The notes under the pieces are model-generated. The model was not told the origin of the DNA and made no database searches. It worked only from the letters and a program-made list of their open reading frames with translations. Made by a program: the position numbers and the translations under genes. DNA of 64,000 nt from Telmatospirillum sp. J64-1 (GTDB taxonomy: Bacteria > Pseudomonadota > Alphaproteobacteria > Rhodospirillales > Magnetospirillaceae), in NCBI RefSeq assembly GCF_006980715.1, contig NZ_SBHN01000003.1, positions 62,001 to 126,000 of the forward strand, given 5' to 3'. Positions 1 through 7,878 of this stretch are shown piece by piece. Position 1 is the stretch's first letter, and each line of letters opens with the position of its first letter.

Positions 1-1
1 C

Positions 2-385
2 GGGCATAATGCCAATATCGCCGGTCCGATGACGGCGATCTGCTCGTCCGAACAGGCCGGGGAGGAGAAGAAGGGCCGCTACACCGCCGCCATGGTCAAT
101 GGCGTGCTGTTCGGCAGTTTCGGCATCTTCGCCGGCATCGCCGTTCCCTTCGTCCTCGCTTTGCCCCGCCCGCTGATCGCCACCGTGGCCGGGCTTGCCA
201 TGATCGGCGTCCTGGTCGCCGCCTTCCAGCAAGCCTTCACCAAGTCGCAGGGCCACCAGATCGGCGCCTTCGTCGCCCTGGTGGTCGCCATGTCGGACGT
301 CCGGCTGCTCAGCATCAGTTCGCCCTTCTGGGCGCTGGTCTTCGGCGTGCTCGTCTCGATGATCATCGAGCGCAAGAAAGCCTGA
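2..385 (+). CDS. BenE-family transporter, C-terminal part (partial)
   Basis: The frame is open from the window edge, so the gene begins upstream; about 127 residues are visible. The segment opens with GHNANIAGPMTAIC, resembling the substrate-site region of BenE benzoate/proton symporters (a GHxxNLAxxTAAI-like stretch), followed by three hydrophobic helices and a short basic C-terminus (IIERKKA). BenE proteins are inner-membrane transporters of about 400 residues for benzoate and related aromatic acids. The substrate here is not shown by the sequence. A strong terminator follows at 407-439, so this gene ends a transcription unit and is not co-transcribed with the AraC regulator downstream. Confidence 0.72.
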   Translation, partial: GHNANIAGPMTAICSSEQAGEEKKGRYTAAMVNGVLFGSFGIFAGIAVPFVLALPRPLIATVAGLAMIGVLVAAFQQAFTKSQGHQIGAFVALVVAMSDVRLLSISSPFWALVFGVLVSMIIERKKA

Positions 386-406
386 GTCCCCTTCTGCGGG
401 AAAACC

Positions 407-439
407 CGGGCGGAGCCGCAATCAAGGCGGCTCCGCCCG
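407..439 (+). terminator. Strong GC hairpin after the BenE-like gene
   Basis: A perfect 13-bp inverted repeat (CGGGCGGAGCCGC / GCGGCTCCGCCCG) with a 7-nt loop lies 22 nt after the stop codon. There is no T-run on the plus strand; AAAA before the left arm would give a U-tract on the minus strand. It probably ends or stabilises the BenE transcript. Confidence 0.6.
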
Positions 440-619
440 TCCGTGCGACAGGGAAAAGCAAGCAATAATGCCGATCCTACCGCCTTCGGCGTATCGGCCA
501 GGAGAGAACAAGAAAAATCTGTAAAATCCGACTGTTTCGCGTTTATATCTACAAGACCTAAGAGAGCGGCTCCGCTGGACTCCTCCTGCGGGCAGAACGG
601 CCGCCACAGGGAGGAAGAC

Positions 620-1486
620 ATGTCCAACGCCCTAAGAATTTTCCAGGGGCAATTCGGGCGCGTGGCGCTGCTAGACATGGATGGGGCGCTGATCCACCAT
701 GCCCATCCCCATTGCCATGTCCTGATCAAGGCATCAGGCGCGGACACCTTTTTCTCGGTGCGCCACCGGCTGCACCCCTTGCGCGACGATACGGCCGTTC
801 TGATCAATACCTGGGAACCCCATTCCTATGCGCATCAGCCCGGCGCGCCGGGCACCGTGATCCTGGCCCTTTACATCGAGCCGCGCTGGCTCGCCGAGAT
901 GCAACGGGACTTCACCGCCTGCGCCTGCCCCGGCTTCTTCCCCCAGCCCTGCTGCGAGCTGACCCCGCATATCCGCCGCCTGGCCGACCGCATGGCCGAC
1001 GAATTGCTGTTCAACGACGAGATGGGGGAACAGCACGAACAGGCGCTAATGGAATTGATGATCGCCATCATCGACCAGTTCTCGGAATGGCGCTCGCTGC
1101 GCGGCATCCGCTCGCTGGCCCAGACCCCGGCCAAGGATTTCCGCGTGCGCAGCGCGGTCCGCTACATGCGCCAGACACTGGGCGAGGAATTCAACGCCGA
1201 CCGCGTGGCCCGCGCCGCCGGTCTTTCCCGCGCCCATCTCTTCCGCCTGTTCCAGAACGCCATGCAGATTACCCCGGCGCTTTATTTCAACGTCCTGCGG
1301 ATGGAAAACGCCATCGACTCCCTGGCGCGGGGAGGACAGAACGTGACCGAGATCTCCGAACAATTGGGCTTCGCCGCCCCCAGCCATTTCACGCGCTTCT
1401 TCCGCAACAACCAGGGCGTCACGCCGACGGAATACCGCCGCGTGGTGAACCTGCTGCACCGGCCCGAAAGCTCCCCGCCTTCATAG
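620..1486 (+). CDS. AraC-family transcriptional regulator
   Basis: The protein has 288 residues in the usual two-part layout: an N-terminal cupin-like sensing half (HHAHPHCHVLIKASG, then WEPHSYAH) and a C-terminal double helix-turn-helix DNA-binding domain (VARAAGLSRAHLFRLFQ, then ISEQLGFAAPSHFTRFFR followed by GVTPTEYRR). The frame is open further upstream to 443, but the ATG at 620 is preceded by AGGGAGGAAGAC, a good ribosome site, and begins the conserved sequence. The gene stands alone between a terminator and a convergent TetR gene. The ligand is unknown. Possible targets are the upstream BenE-like transporter or the downstream tct cluster; neither is proved. Confidence 0.88.
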   Translation: MSNALRIFQGQFGRVALLDMDGALIHHAHPHCHVLIKASGADTFFSVRHRLHPLRDDTAVLINTWEPHSYAHQPGAPGTVILALYIEPRWLAEMQRDFTACACPGFFPQPCCELTPHIRRLADRMADELLFNDEMGEQHEQALMELMIAIIDQFSEWRSLRGIRSLAQTPAKDFRVRSAVRYMRQTLGEEFNADRVARAAGLSRAHLFRLFQNAMQITPALYFNVLRMENAIDSLARGGQNVTEISEQLGFAAPSHFTRFFRNNQGVTPTEYRRVVNLLHRPESSPPS

Positions 1487-1502
1487 GCGAGGAATTGCTC
1501 CC

Positions 1503-2213
1503 TCAGCCCTGCTTGTGCCGGAGGTAATCGAGGACCATGCCCACCACATGGGCCTTGCGTTCGGCCAGCGCCGGCTGGGCCTGCAGGTCCTTGCCGATCA
1601 CGAAGGATAGGGTGTGGACGTTGGAGAAGTAGAAATAGCTGAGGCTGACGATGGAAATCCACAGCTGGGCCGGGTCCACGTCATTGCGGAAGACGCCTGC
1701 GGCGGCGCCGCGCTCCACGATATCGGCGATCATGGTGAAAAGCGGTGAATGCAGGGCCGGAATCTTCTCCGAGCGCCGCAGGTAACGGGCGCCGAGCAGG
1801 TTCTCGGTATTGAGCAGCTGGATGAAACTGCGGTCCTTGACGAAACTGTCGAAGGTGAATTCGACTAGCCGGCCCATCGCCATCTCGGGATCGAGGCGGT
1901 TGAGGTCCAGCTTGCGCTCGGCCGAACGCGCCCGTTCGTAGGCGGCTTCGAGGACCGCGAGATACAGCCCCTCCTTGTCGCCGAAATAATGATAGATCAT
2001 GCGCTTGTTGGCATCGGCACGCTCGGCGATGGCGTCGATCCGCGCACCTTCCATGCCCTTGGCGGCGAATTCTCCATAGGCCGCCCACAGGATGCGCGAC
2101 CGCGTGGCGTCCGCGGAACGGCGGCGTTTGATCGGTTTGGCCTCGGCCGTTTCGGCCGATGCAAGCACCTTCTCTTTCTTCGCAGTCGCCACTGAACTCC
2201 TCGCCTTTGTCAT
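1503..2213 (-). CDS. TetR-family repressor of the tct/dehydrogenase cluster
   Basis: The protein has 236 residues. A basic leader rich in Lys and Arg is followed by a typical TetR helix-turn-helix (RSRILWAAYGEFAAKGMEGARIDAIAERADANKRMIYHYF spans about residues 39-78) and an all-helical ligand-binding domain. It is transcribed away from tctC across a 210-bp gap. That gap holds an operator-like palindrome at 2307-2325, nearly repeated at 7829-7848 in front of the dehydrogenase gene, so it is the best candidate for the local repressor. A TTGACC -35 box at 2339-2344 (minus strand) with a 17-nt spacer puts the -10 inside the operator, which fits autorepression. The ligand is not known; it is presumably the transported substrate or a breakdown product. 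Confidence 0.9.
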   Translation of the reverse strand: MTKARSSVATAKKEKVLASAETAEAKPIKRRRSADATRSRILWAAYGEFAAKGMEGARIDAIAERADANKRMIYHYFGDKEGLYLAVLEAAYERARSAERKLDLNRLDPEMAMGRLVEFTFDSFVKDRSFIQLLNTENLLGARYLRRSEKIPALHSPLFTMIADIVERGAAAGVFRNDVDPAQLWISIVSLSYFYFSNVHTLSFVIGKDLQAQPALAERKAHVVGMVLDYLRHKQG

Positions 2214-2306
2214 GATGCCGCCCCTCTATGCAGGGTGACGGCCGCCATCGCAAGCCTCGCAGGGACCTCTCCCATAATTTCCAAAGGAGCGGCCCCTCTG
2301 CCTTAC

Positions 2307-2325
2307 GCACTAACCAGTTACTTAC
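2307..2325. promoter_or_regulatory. Operator-like palindrome between tetR and tctC
   Basis: On the minus strand this reads GTAAGTAACTGGTTAGTGC; its first 17 bases differ at one position from the site at 7829-7848. The core TAACnnGTTA is palindromic. It lies upstream of a plus-strand TTGACG box (2329-2334) and overlaps the expected -10 of tetR. Binding by the adjacent TetR protein is inferred. Confidence 0.7.
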
Positions 2326-2366
2326 CTATTGACGTTCAGGTCAAGTCCGTCTCATCATCTTGCTAC

Positions 2367-2414
2367 AAAACAATGGCAACAGCCATGGCACGAAAACAAT
2401 GGCATCAGCCATGG
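2367..2414 (+). repeat. Tandem 22-bp repeat, each copy a small inverted repeat, before tctC
   Basis: Two copies (2367-2388 and 2393-2414) with a 26-bp period differ at one base. Each contains ATGGC, 4 nt, GCCAT. The second copy runs into the GGAGG ribosome site of tctC. It could be a second operator or a pair of leader hairpins acting on translation. Confidence 0.65.
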
Positions 2415-2424
2415 GAGGAAAAGC

Positions 2425-3447
2425 ATGCTGAGAGATACCCTGCGTAAGGCCGGGATAGCGGCCGGCATGGCGCTTGGCGCCGCCACCCTGACCGTCTCGA
2501 CCCCCGCCCTTGCCGAATGGAAACCGACCAAGCCCATCACCATCGTCGTCCCCTGGGGAGCCGGCGGTTCGACCGACCAGATCGTCCGCCTGCTGGCGGT
2601 CGAGCTGGAAAAGGCCCTGGGCCAGACCTTCGTCGTCGTGAACCAGCCCGGCGCCCAGGGCGCCATCGGCACCAAGTCGGTGCTGGACGCCCCGCGTGAC
2701 GGCTATACCTGGGCTTCGGGCGCGGCCAAGGATATCGGCACCTATGCCGTGACCGGCCTGGTGGATACCAAGCTGGCCGACTGGAACCTGTATCTGGCCG
2801 TGATCAACACCTCGGTCCTGAGCGTCAACGCCAACAGCCCCTACCAGACCGTCGAGGAACTGGTCGAGGCCATGCGCGAACGGCCGGGCGCCATCACCGT
2901 CGCCACGGCGGGGGTGAACTCGTCGGGCGGGGCTGCCGTCGCGGCCTTGAGCAACGCCCTGAACGTCGAGGTCCGCCAGGTCACCTATGACGGCGGCAAT
3001 CCGGCCTCGATCGCGGCTGCCGGCGGCGAAACCATCGCCACCACCCAATTGGCCGCCGACCAGGCCGAAATGATCCGGGCCAAGCGCCTGCGTCCCCTGG
3101 CCGTGCTGGGCAGCCGTTCGCTGACCCTGGAGGGCTTCGGCGAGATCCCCTCCATCACCGAGGCCTATCCCGAGTATCCCGTGGCCGACGATTACTTCGG
3201 CATCTTCATCCCCAAGGATGTGCCGCCGGAAGTCCTGGCCAAGGTCGATGAGATCTGGACCGAGCAGATTGCCAATTCCGACGCCATCCGCCGCTATGGC
3301 ACCGAGAAAGGGGCGATCATGGCCGTGGCCAGTGGCGAAGAGGCGCAGAAGGCGGCCCTGCCGTCGATCCAGAAGATGGCATGGTCCCTGGTCGAAAGCG
3401 GACAGGCCAAGGCCGATCCCGCGAGCGTGGGCATTCCCAAGCCCTAA
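2425..3447 (+). CDS. Tripartite tricarboxylate transporter, periplasmic binding protein (TctC family)
   Basis: The protein has 340 residues from the ATG at 2425, which follows GGGAGGAAAAGC. The open frame begins at 2329, but that part would be an odd leader made of the DNA repeat. A Sec signal peptide (MLRDTLRKAGIAAGMALGAA, cleavage after ALA) leads into the TctC/Bug fold: PITIVVPWGAGGSTDQIVR, then VNQPGAQGAIGT and a long periplasmic body. TctC proteins capture carboxylates such as citrate, tartrate or aromatic acids and hand them to the TctAB membrane pair. It is first of a five-gene operon with tctB, tctA, an isomerase and an enolase-type enzyme. The substrate is not predictable from sequence. 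Confidence 0.92.
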   Translation: MLRDTLRKAGIAAGMALGAATLTVSTPALAEWKPTKPITIVVPWGAGGSTDQIVRLLAVELEKALGQTFVVVNQPGAQGAIGTKSVLDAPRDGYTWASGAAKDIGTYAVTGLVDTKLADWNLYLAVINTSVLSVNANSPYQTVEELVEAMRERPGAITVATAGVNSSGGAAVAALSNALNVEVRQVTYDGGNPASIAAAGGETIATTQLAADQAEMIRAKRLRPLAVLGSRSLTLEGFGEIPSITEAYPEYPVADDYFGIFIPKDVPPEVLAKVDEIWTEQIANSDAIRRYGTEKGAIMAVASGEEAQKAALPSIQKMAWSLVESGQAKADPASVGIPKP

Positions 3448-3499
3448 AAGATCGACCTAAGCCTTTAACCATTCGACCTTACGTTCGGGGAGTACGGCC

Positions 3500-3991
3500 A
3501 TGTCCTCTCTCAACTCCACTCGCGCCGATCTGGTCACGGGTGTCGTCTTCCTCTGCCTGGGCCTCGCCGCTTTCATCGGCTCGGTCCGCATGGACCGTCT
3601 CTCCGAACGCGGCATCGATCCGTGGACCGCGCCGGGAGTCGTTCCCGGCCTGCTGGGGGCCGTCCTGGCCCTGCTGGGCCTGACCCTGGCGCTACGCTCC
3701 CTCAAGCCTGCGGAAGGGGAAAAGGCGCCGACCGACTGGACGAAGCTCCGGCGCCTAGCGACGACGCTGGGCCTGTGCCTGGGCTACGCCCTGCTGCTGG
3801 TCGGCAACCTGCCCTTCTGGCTGGCCTCCATGATCTTTGTCTTCGTCTTCACCACCCTGCTGGAGCACGATCCCGCCGACACGCCTCGCCGGCGCTATCG
3901 CAAGCTTGCGATGGCCGCCATCCTGGCCGCCGCCTCCGGCATCGGCATCCATCTGCTCTTCCAGGAATTGTTCCTGGTCCGCATGCCATGA
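3500..3991 (+). CDS. Tripartite tricarboxylate transporter, small membrane subunit (TctB family)
   Basis: The protein has 163 residues with four predicted membrane helices (around residues 9-28, 46-66, 88-111 and 132-152), the size and topology of TctB. The sequence is poorly conserved, as usual for this subunit, so the assignment leans on position between tctC and tctA. It forms the membrane complex with TctA in the cytoplasmic membrane. The start at 3500 follows TTCGGGGAGTACGGCC. Confidence 0.85.
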   Translation: MSSLNSTRADLVTGVVFLCLGLAAFIGSVRMDRLSERGIDPWTAPGVVPGLLGAVLALLGLTLALRSLKPAEGEKAPTDWTKLRRLATTLGLCLGYALLLVGNLPFWLASMIFVFVFTTLLEHDPADTPRRRYRKLAMAAILAAASGIGIHLLFQELFLVRMP

Positions 3992-3999
3992 GGTGAGAT

Positions 4000-5511
4000 G
4001 TGTTCGACAGTTTCGTGCATCTGGGGAATGCCTTTCTTTCCCTGGCCACGCCGACCAGCCTGTTCTATGTGGCAGCGGCAACCTTCTTCGGAATCGTCAT
4101 CGGCGCCCTGCCCGGCCTGACCGCCACCATGGGCATCGCCCTGCTGACCACCCTGACCTACAAGCTGCCCGCCGAACAGGCCATCCTGGTGCTGATCGGC
4201 TGCTATGTCGGCGCCATCTACGGCGGCAGCCGCACCGCCATCCTGCTGAACATCCCCGGCACCCCGGCCAATGCCGCGACGACGCTGGACGGCTTTCCCC
4301 TGGCTCGGGCCGGCCGCGGCGGCGAGGCCATGGGTCTGGCGACTGCCTCCTCGACCCTGGGCACCTTCGTCGGCGTCTTCGCCCTGGCGGTGGTCGCGCC
4401 GATGCTGGCGGAATTCGCGCTCGGCTTCGGCTCCTACGAATATTTCTGGCTGGCCATCTTCGGCATCATCATCGCGGGCCAGATGACGGCCTTCAACGAT
4501 CCGCTGAAAGGCTGGATCGCGGGCGTGCTGGGCCTGCTGGTGGCGATGGTCGGACAGGACGGCATCCATGCCCATGCCCGCTTCACCTTCGGCAGCACCG
4601 AACTGGCGGGCGGCATCGCCCTCATCCCCGCTTTGGTCGGCGCCTTCGGCTTCGCCGAGGTCCTGACCGTGCTGAGCGAGAAGAAGGCCGAGATCGCCTC
4701 GCGCACCATCGGGAAGGTGCGGCCGAGCTTGTCGCAATTGTGGAAATACAAGCGCACCATCGGCCGGTCCGGGCTGATCGGAACCGGCGTCGGCATCGTG
4801 CCCGGCGTGGGCGAGGATATCGGTGCCTGGGTCTCCTATGCCGCCGCCCGCCGCAGCAGCCCCGAGAAGGAAGAATTCGGCAAGGGCTCGCTCGAAGGCT
4901 TGGTAGCGGCGGAAACCGGCAACAACGCCGCTATTCCCGGCGCCCTGATCCCCGCCTTGACGCTGGCCGTCCCCGGCTCGGCCCCGGCCGCCGTGCTGCT
5001 GGCGGCGATGTTCCTGCACGGCATCCGCCCCGGCCCGACCATCATGCTCGAACAGCCGCAATTCGTCTTCGGCGTGGTGTGGATGGTGGTCTTCGCCACT
5101 GTGGCCATGGGCGTCTTCGGCCTGCTGCTGGCGCGTCCGCTGCTGCTGGTCCTGCGTATCCCGCGCGAACGCCTGATGCCCGTCGTCTTCGTGCTCTGCG
5201 TCATCGGCCCCTATGCCATCACGCAGCGCCTGTTCGACGTCTGGGTCATGCTGGCCTTCGGCGTGCTGGGCTTCCTGCTGCGGAAGATGAACTATCCCAT
5301 GGCGCCGCTGGTCCTGGGCATCATCCTGGGCGACCTGCTGGACAAGAACCTGCGGCGCGCCCTGCTGCTGTCCGACGGCGATTTCTCGCCCTTCTTCACC
5401 CGGCCCGTCTCGATGATCCTGTGCGGCATCACCGTCTTCATGCTGCTGGTCGCCCTGGCCCCGGTGCGCCGCAGCGCCGGACGGCTGGTCAGCATGGCTT
5501 TCGGCCGATGA
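4000..5511 (+). CDS. Tripartite tricarboxylate transporter, large permease subunit (TctA family)
   Basis: The protein has 503 residues, the normal TctA length, with about eleven to twelve hydrophobic helices. TctA hallmarks are visible: GALPGLTATMGIALL, YVGAIYGGSRTAILLNIPGTPANAATTLDGFPLA and a second half with GIVPGVGEDIGAW and NNAAIPGALIPALTLAVPGSAPAAVLL. The start is a GTG at 4000, 9 nt after the tctB stop and preceded by GAGGTGAGAT. An ATG at 3998 is in another frame. The permease carries out proton- or sodium-coupled uptake of the ligand bound by TctC. Its stop overlaps the next start codon (ATGA), indicating translational coupling to the isomerase gene. Confidence 0.93.
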   Translation: MFDSFVHLGNAFLSLATPTSLFYVAAATFFGIVIGALPGLTATMGIALLTTLTYKLPAEQAILVLIGCYVGAIYGGSRTAILLNIPGTPANAATTLDGFPLARAGRGGEAMGLATASSTLGTFVGVFALAVVAPMLAEFALGFGSYEYFWLAIFGIIIAGQMTAFNDPLKGWIAGVLGLLVAMVGQDGIHAHARFTFGSTELAGGIALIPALVGAFGFAEVLTVLSEKKAEIASRTIGKVRPSLSQLWKYKRTIGRSGLIGTGVGIVPGVGEDIGAWVSYAAARRSSPEKEEFGKGSLEGLVAAETGNNAAIPGALIPALTLAVPGSAPAAVLLAAMFLHGIRPGPTIMLEQPQFVFGVVWMVVFATVAMGVFGLLLARPLLLVLRIPRERLMPVVFVLCVIGPYAITQRLFDVWVMLAFGVLGFLLRKMNYPMAPLVLGIILGDLLDKNLRRALLLSDGDFSPFFTRPVSMILCGITVFMLLVALAPVRRSAGRLVSMAFGR

Positions 5512-6350
5512 GGATCCATCTCTGCAACGAGGTGCTGCGGCACCTGCCCTTCGAAGCCCAGGCCGAACGGGCCGCCATGCTGGGCTATGACGGGCTGGAG
5601 ATCGCCCCCTTCACCCTGGGCGAGGAGCCGCACCTCCTCCCCGCCGCCGAACGGGCGAGGCTGCGCCGCGTCGTCGAGGAAGCGGGTTTGACGGTGGGCG
5701 GGCTGCACTGGCTGCTGGTCACGCCCCCTGGCCTGTCCATCACCACCCGGGACGAGGATCTGCGGCGCCGGACATCCGACGTGCTGGCGGCGATGATCGG
5801 CCTTTGCGCCGATCTCGGCGGGCGGGTGATGGTCCATGGCTCGCCCCAGCAGCGCCGCGTCGAAGAGGGCGACGACCCACAGGAGGCCTGGCGGCGGGCG
5901 CGCGACCTGCTTGCCGGAGCCGCCGAGCAGGCCGGACGCCACGGCATCGTCTATTGCCTGGAACCGCTGGGCCGACACGAGGCCAATTTCGTCACCTCCA
6001 TTGAGGAGGCGGCGCGCATGGTCGGCGAAATCGGCCATCCGGCCTTCCGCACCATGATCGACACCAGCGCCGCCGCCCTGTCGGAAAACGAGCCCGTGGA
6101 GGCCCTAATCCGCCGCTGGGTGCCGACCGGGGCGATCGGCCATGTGCAGTTCAACGACCGCAACCGGCGCGGCCCCGGCGAGGGAAGCGACCGTTTCGGC
6201 CCCATCCTGCGAGCGCTGCGCGACAGCCGCTACACCGGCGAGGCCAGTGTCGAGCCCTTCCTCTATCAGCCCGACGGAGAATCCGTTGCCGCCCGTTCCA
6301 TCGGCTATCTGCGGGGCGTGCTGGACGCGCTGGAAAGCGAGGAGAGATGA
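5508..6350 (+). CDS. Sugar phosphate isomerase/epimerase-like TIM-barrel protein
   Basis: The protein has 280 residues and belongs to the xylose-isomerase-like TIM-barrel family (AP endonuclease 2 fold). Barrel strands with metal-ligand residues are visible: MLGYDGLEIAPF, GLTVGGLHWLL, GRVMVHGSP, GIVYCLEPLGRHEANFVTS, FRTMIDTSAAAL, GHVQFNDRNRRGPGEG and EASVEPFLYQP. The Glu, Asp, His and Glu of the metal site are in the expected places. Starting at 5508 makes a 4-nt ATGA overlap with tctA, and its own end overlaps the enolase gene in the same way. Members isomerise or epimerise sugars, inositols or ketoacids; which reaction is not clear. It is clearly part of the tct operon. Confidence 0.85.
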   Translation: MRIHLCNEVLRHLPFEAQAERAAMLGYDGLEIAPFTLGEEPHLLPAAERARLRRVVEEAGLTVGGLHWLLVTPPGLSITTRDEDLRRRTSDVLAAMIGLCADLGGRVMVHGSPQQRRVEEGDDPQEAWRRARDLLAGAAEQAGRHGIVYCLEPLGRHEANFVTSIEEAARMVGEIGHPAFRTMIDTSAAALSENEPVEALIRRWVPTGAIGHVQFNDRNRRGPGEGSDRFGPILRALRDSRYTGEASVEPFLYQPDGESVAARSIGYLRGVLDALESEER

Positions 6351-7810
6351 CGGACATTTCCTTCAAGATCGTCCGGATCGAGCTGTTCGAACGCCCGGTC
6401 CGTCTGCGCATCCCCTTCCGCTTCGGCGTCGCCACCGTCACCGAGACCGCCCAGGCTTTCGCCCGTGTCGAGATCGCCCTGAAGGATGGCCGCCGGGCCA
6501 GCGGCATGTCGGCGGAACTGATGGTGCCGAAATGGTTCGACAAGGACCCCGGCCTGACCAGCGCCGACACCATCGAACAGTTGCGCTTCGTCCTGGGCCG
6601 CGCCGCTGCCGCCTATGAGGACGGCGAGAGCCGTACCGCCTTCGGCCATTTCCTGGCGCATCACCACGAGGTCAAGAGGGTGTGCGGCCAGGCCGGAATC
6701 CCGCCTCTGGCCGCCGCCTTCGGACCTGCCTTGCTGGACAAGGCCATCCTCGACGCGCTGGGCCGCCTGCTGAACCTGTCCTTCGACCGGATGGTGCGCG
6801 GCAATGTGATCGGCCTTGATGTCGGAACGCCGCTGACGCCCGATCTACGCGGTTTCGATCTGCGCCGTTTCCTGGACGGACTGCAACCGGTCCCCGCCAT
6901 CGCCGCACGCCATACAGTCGGGCTGATCGACCCCATCCTGACCGCCGAGATCCCCCCGGACCAGCAGGTCACCGATGGCCTGCCGCACAGCCTGGAACAG
7001 GTGGTGGCGGCCTACGGCCAGCGTCATTTCAAGGTGAAGGTCGGCGGCAACCGGGCCGAGGACCTGGAACGCCTGAAGCGCATCGCCGCCGTTCTCGACA
7101 CCCTATCCGCCCCCTATCTGGTGACGCTGGACGGCAACGAGCAATATGCCGAAGCAGCGGAAATCCTGGCCTTGTGGCGGGACATGGGCGAAACGCCGGC
7201 ACTGCGGCGCTTCGTCGCCTCGGTTGCTTTCATCGAGCAACCCATCGCCCGCGCCCGCAGCTTCGAGACACCGATCCACGACTTGGCCCAGGCCATTCCC
7301 GTGATCATCGACGAGGCCGATGGCGAAATGGAATCCTTCCCCGCCGCCCTGGCCCTGGGCTATTCCGGCATCTCCTCCAAGGCCTGCAAGGGCCTCTACA
7401 AATCCCTGATCAATGCCGCGCGCTGCGCCCATTGGAATGCCGCCCAAAGCCCTCCGCGCTTTTTCCAGAGCGCCGAGGACCTGACCACGCAGGCGGGGCT
7501 GGGCGTGCAACAGGATCTGGCCCTGGTCGGGCTGCTGGGCCTGCGCCATGTTGAACGCAACGGCCATCATTACGTCGACGGCTTCGGCAGCGCGCCCGAG
7601 GCGGAGGCGGAGGCTTTCCTGAAGGCCCACCCCGCCCTCTACCGCCGTCACGGCAACGGCCCTATCCGGCTGGACATCCGCGACGGGATGCTGGACCTGA
7701 CCTCGCTGTGGCAGCCGGGCTTCGCCGCCCTCTGCCATCCCGTGACAGCAAGCCTGCAGCCTTTGGCCGCGCCCCGAGAGGCGCCGCGTCCTGCCGCCGA
7801 AGTCCGTTGA
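6347..7810 (+). CDS. Enolase-superfamily enzyme (mandelate racemase/muconate lactonizing type)
   Basis: The protein has 487 residues, longer than the usual 360-420 of the family. The capping domain lies at the N-terminus (FKIVRIELFERPVRLRIPFRFG). The barrel carries a KxK pair (HFKVKVGG), metal ligands (LDGNEQY, FIEQPI, IIDEADG) and a further lysine segment (ISSKACKG). The enzyme should abstract the alpha proton of a carboxylate with Mg2+, leading to racemisation, dehydration or cycloisomerisation. It overlaps the upstream isomerase gene by 4 nt and ends 18 nt before the second operator. Extra residues in the first 200 positions mark it as a divergent subgroup; I cannot name the substrate. Confidence 0.85.
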   Translation: MTDISFKIVRIELFERPVRLRIPFRFGVATVTETAQAFARVEIALKDGRRASGMSAELMVPKWFDKDPGLTSADTIEQLRFVLGRAAAAYEDGESRTAFGHFLAHHHEVKRVCGQAGIPPLAAAFGPALLDKAILDALGRLLNLSFDRMVRGNVIGLDVGTPLTPDLRGFDLRRFLDGLQPVPAIAARHTVGLIDPILTAEIPPDQQVTDGLPHSLEQVVAAYGQRHFKVKVGGNRAEDLERLKRIAAVLDTLSAPYLVTLDGNEQYAEAAEILALWRDMGETPALRRFVASVAFIEQPIARARSFETPIHDLAQAIPVIIDEADGEMESFPAALALGYSGISSKACKGLYKSLINAARCAHWNAAQSPPRFFQSAEDLTTQAGLGVQQDLALVGLLGLRHVERNGHHYVDGFGSAPEAEAEAFLKAHPALYRRHGNGPIRLDIRDGMLDLTSLWQPGFAALCHPVTASLQPLAAPREAPRPAAEVR

Positions 7811-7828
7811 CTATCGTCGGCGCAAAGA

Positions 7829-7848
7829 GTAAGTAACTAGTTAGTTAC
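7829..7848. promoter_or_regulatory. Second operator-like palindrome, before the dehydrogenase gene
   Basis: GTAAGTAACTAGTTAGTTAC is a 20-bp palindrome with only the G/G pair at position 5 from each end mismatched. It nearly repeats the tetR-tctC site. A TTGACT box at 7807-7812, inside the stop of the enolase gene, with a 17-nt spacer places the -10 within the palindrome. Confidence 0.75.
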
Positions 7849-7878
7849 ATAAACATCCCATGAAACGGGGAGGAAGAA

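Noticed and set aside
3837-5507. Open frame through the tctA region in the frame of the isomerase gene
   Set aside because: It is the shadow of tctA, with Arg/Pro/His-rich low-complexity translation; the isomerase begins at the ATGA overlap at 5508.
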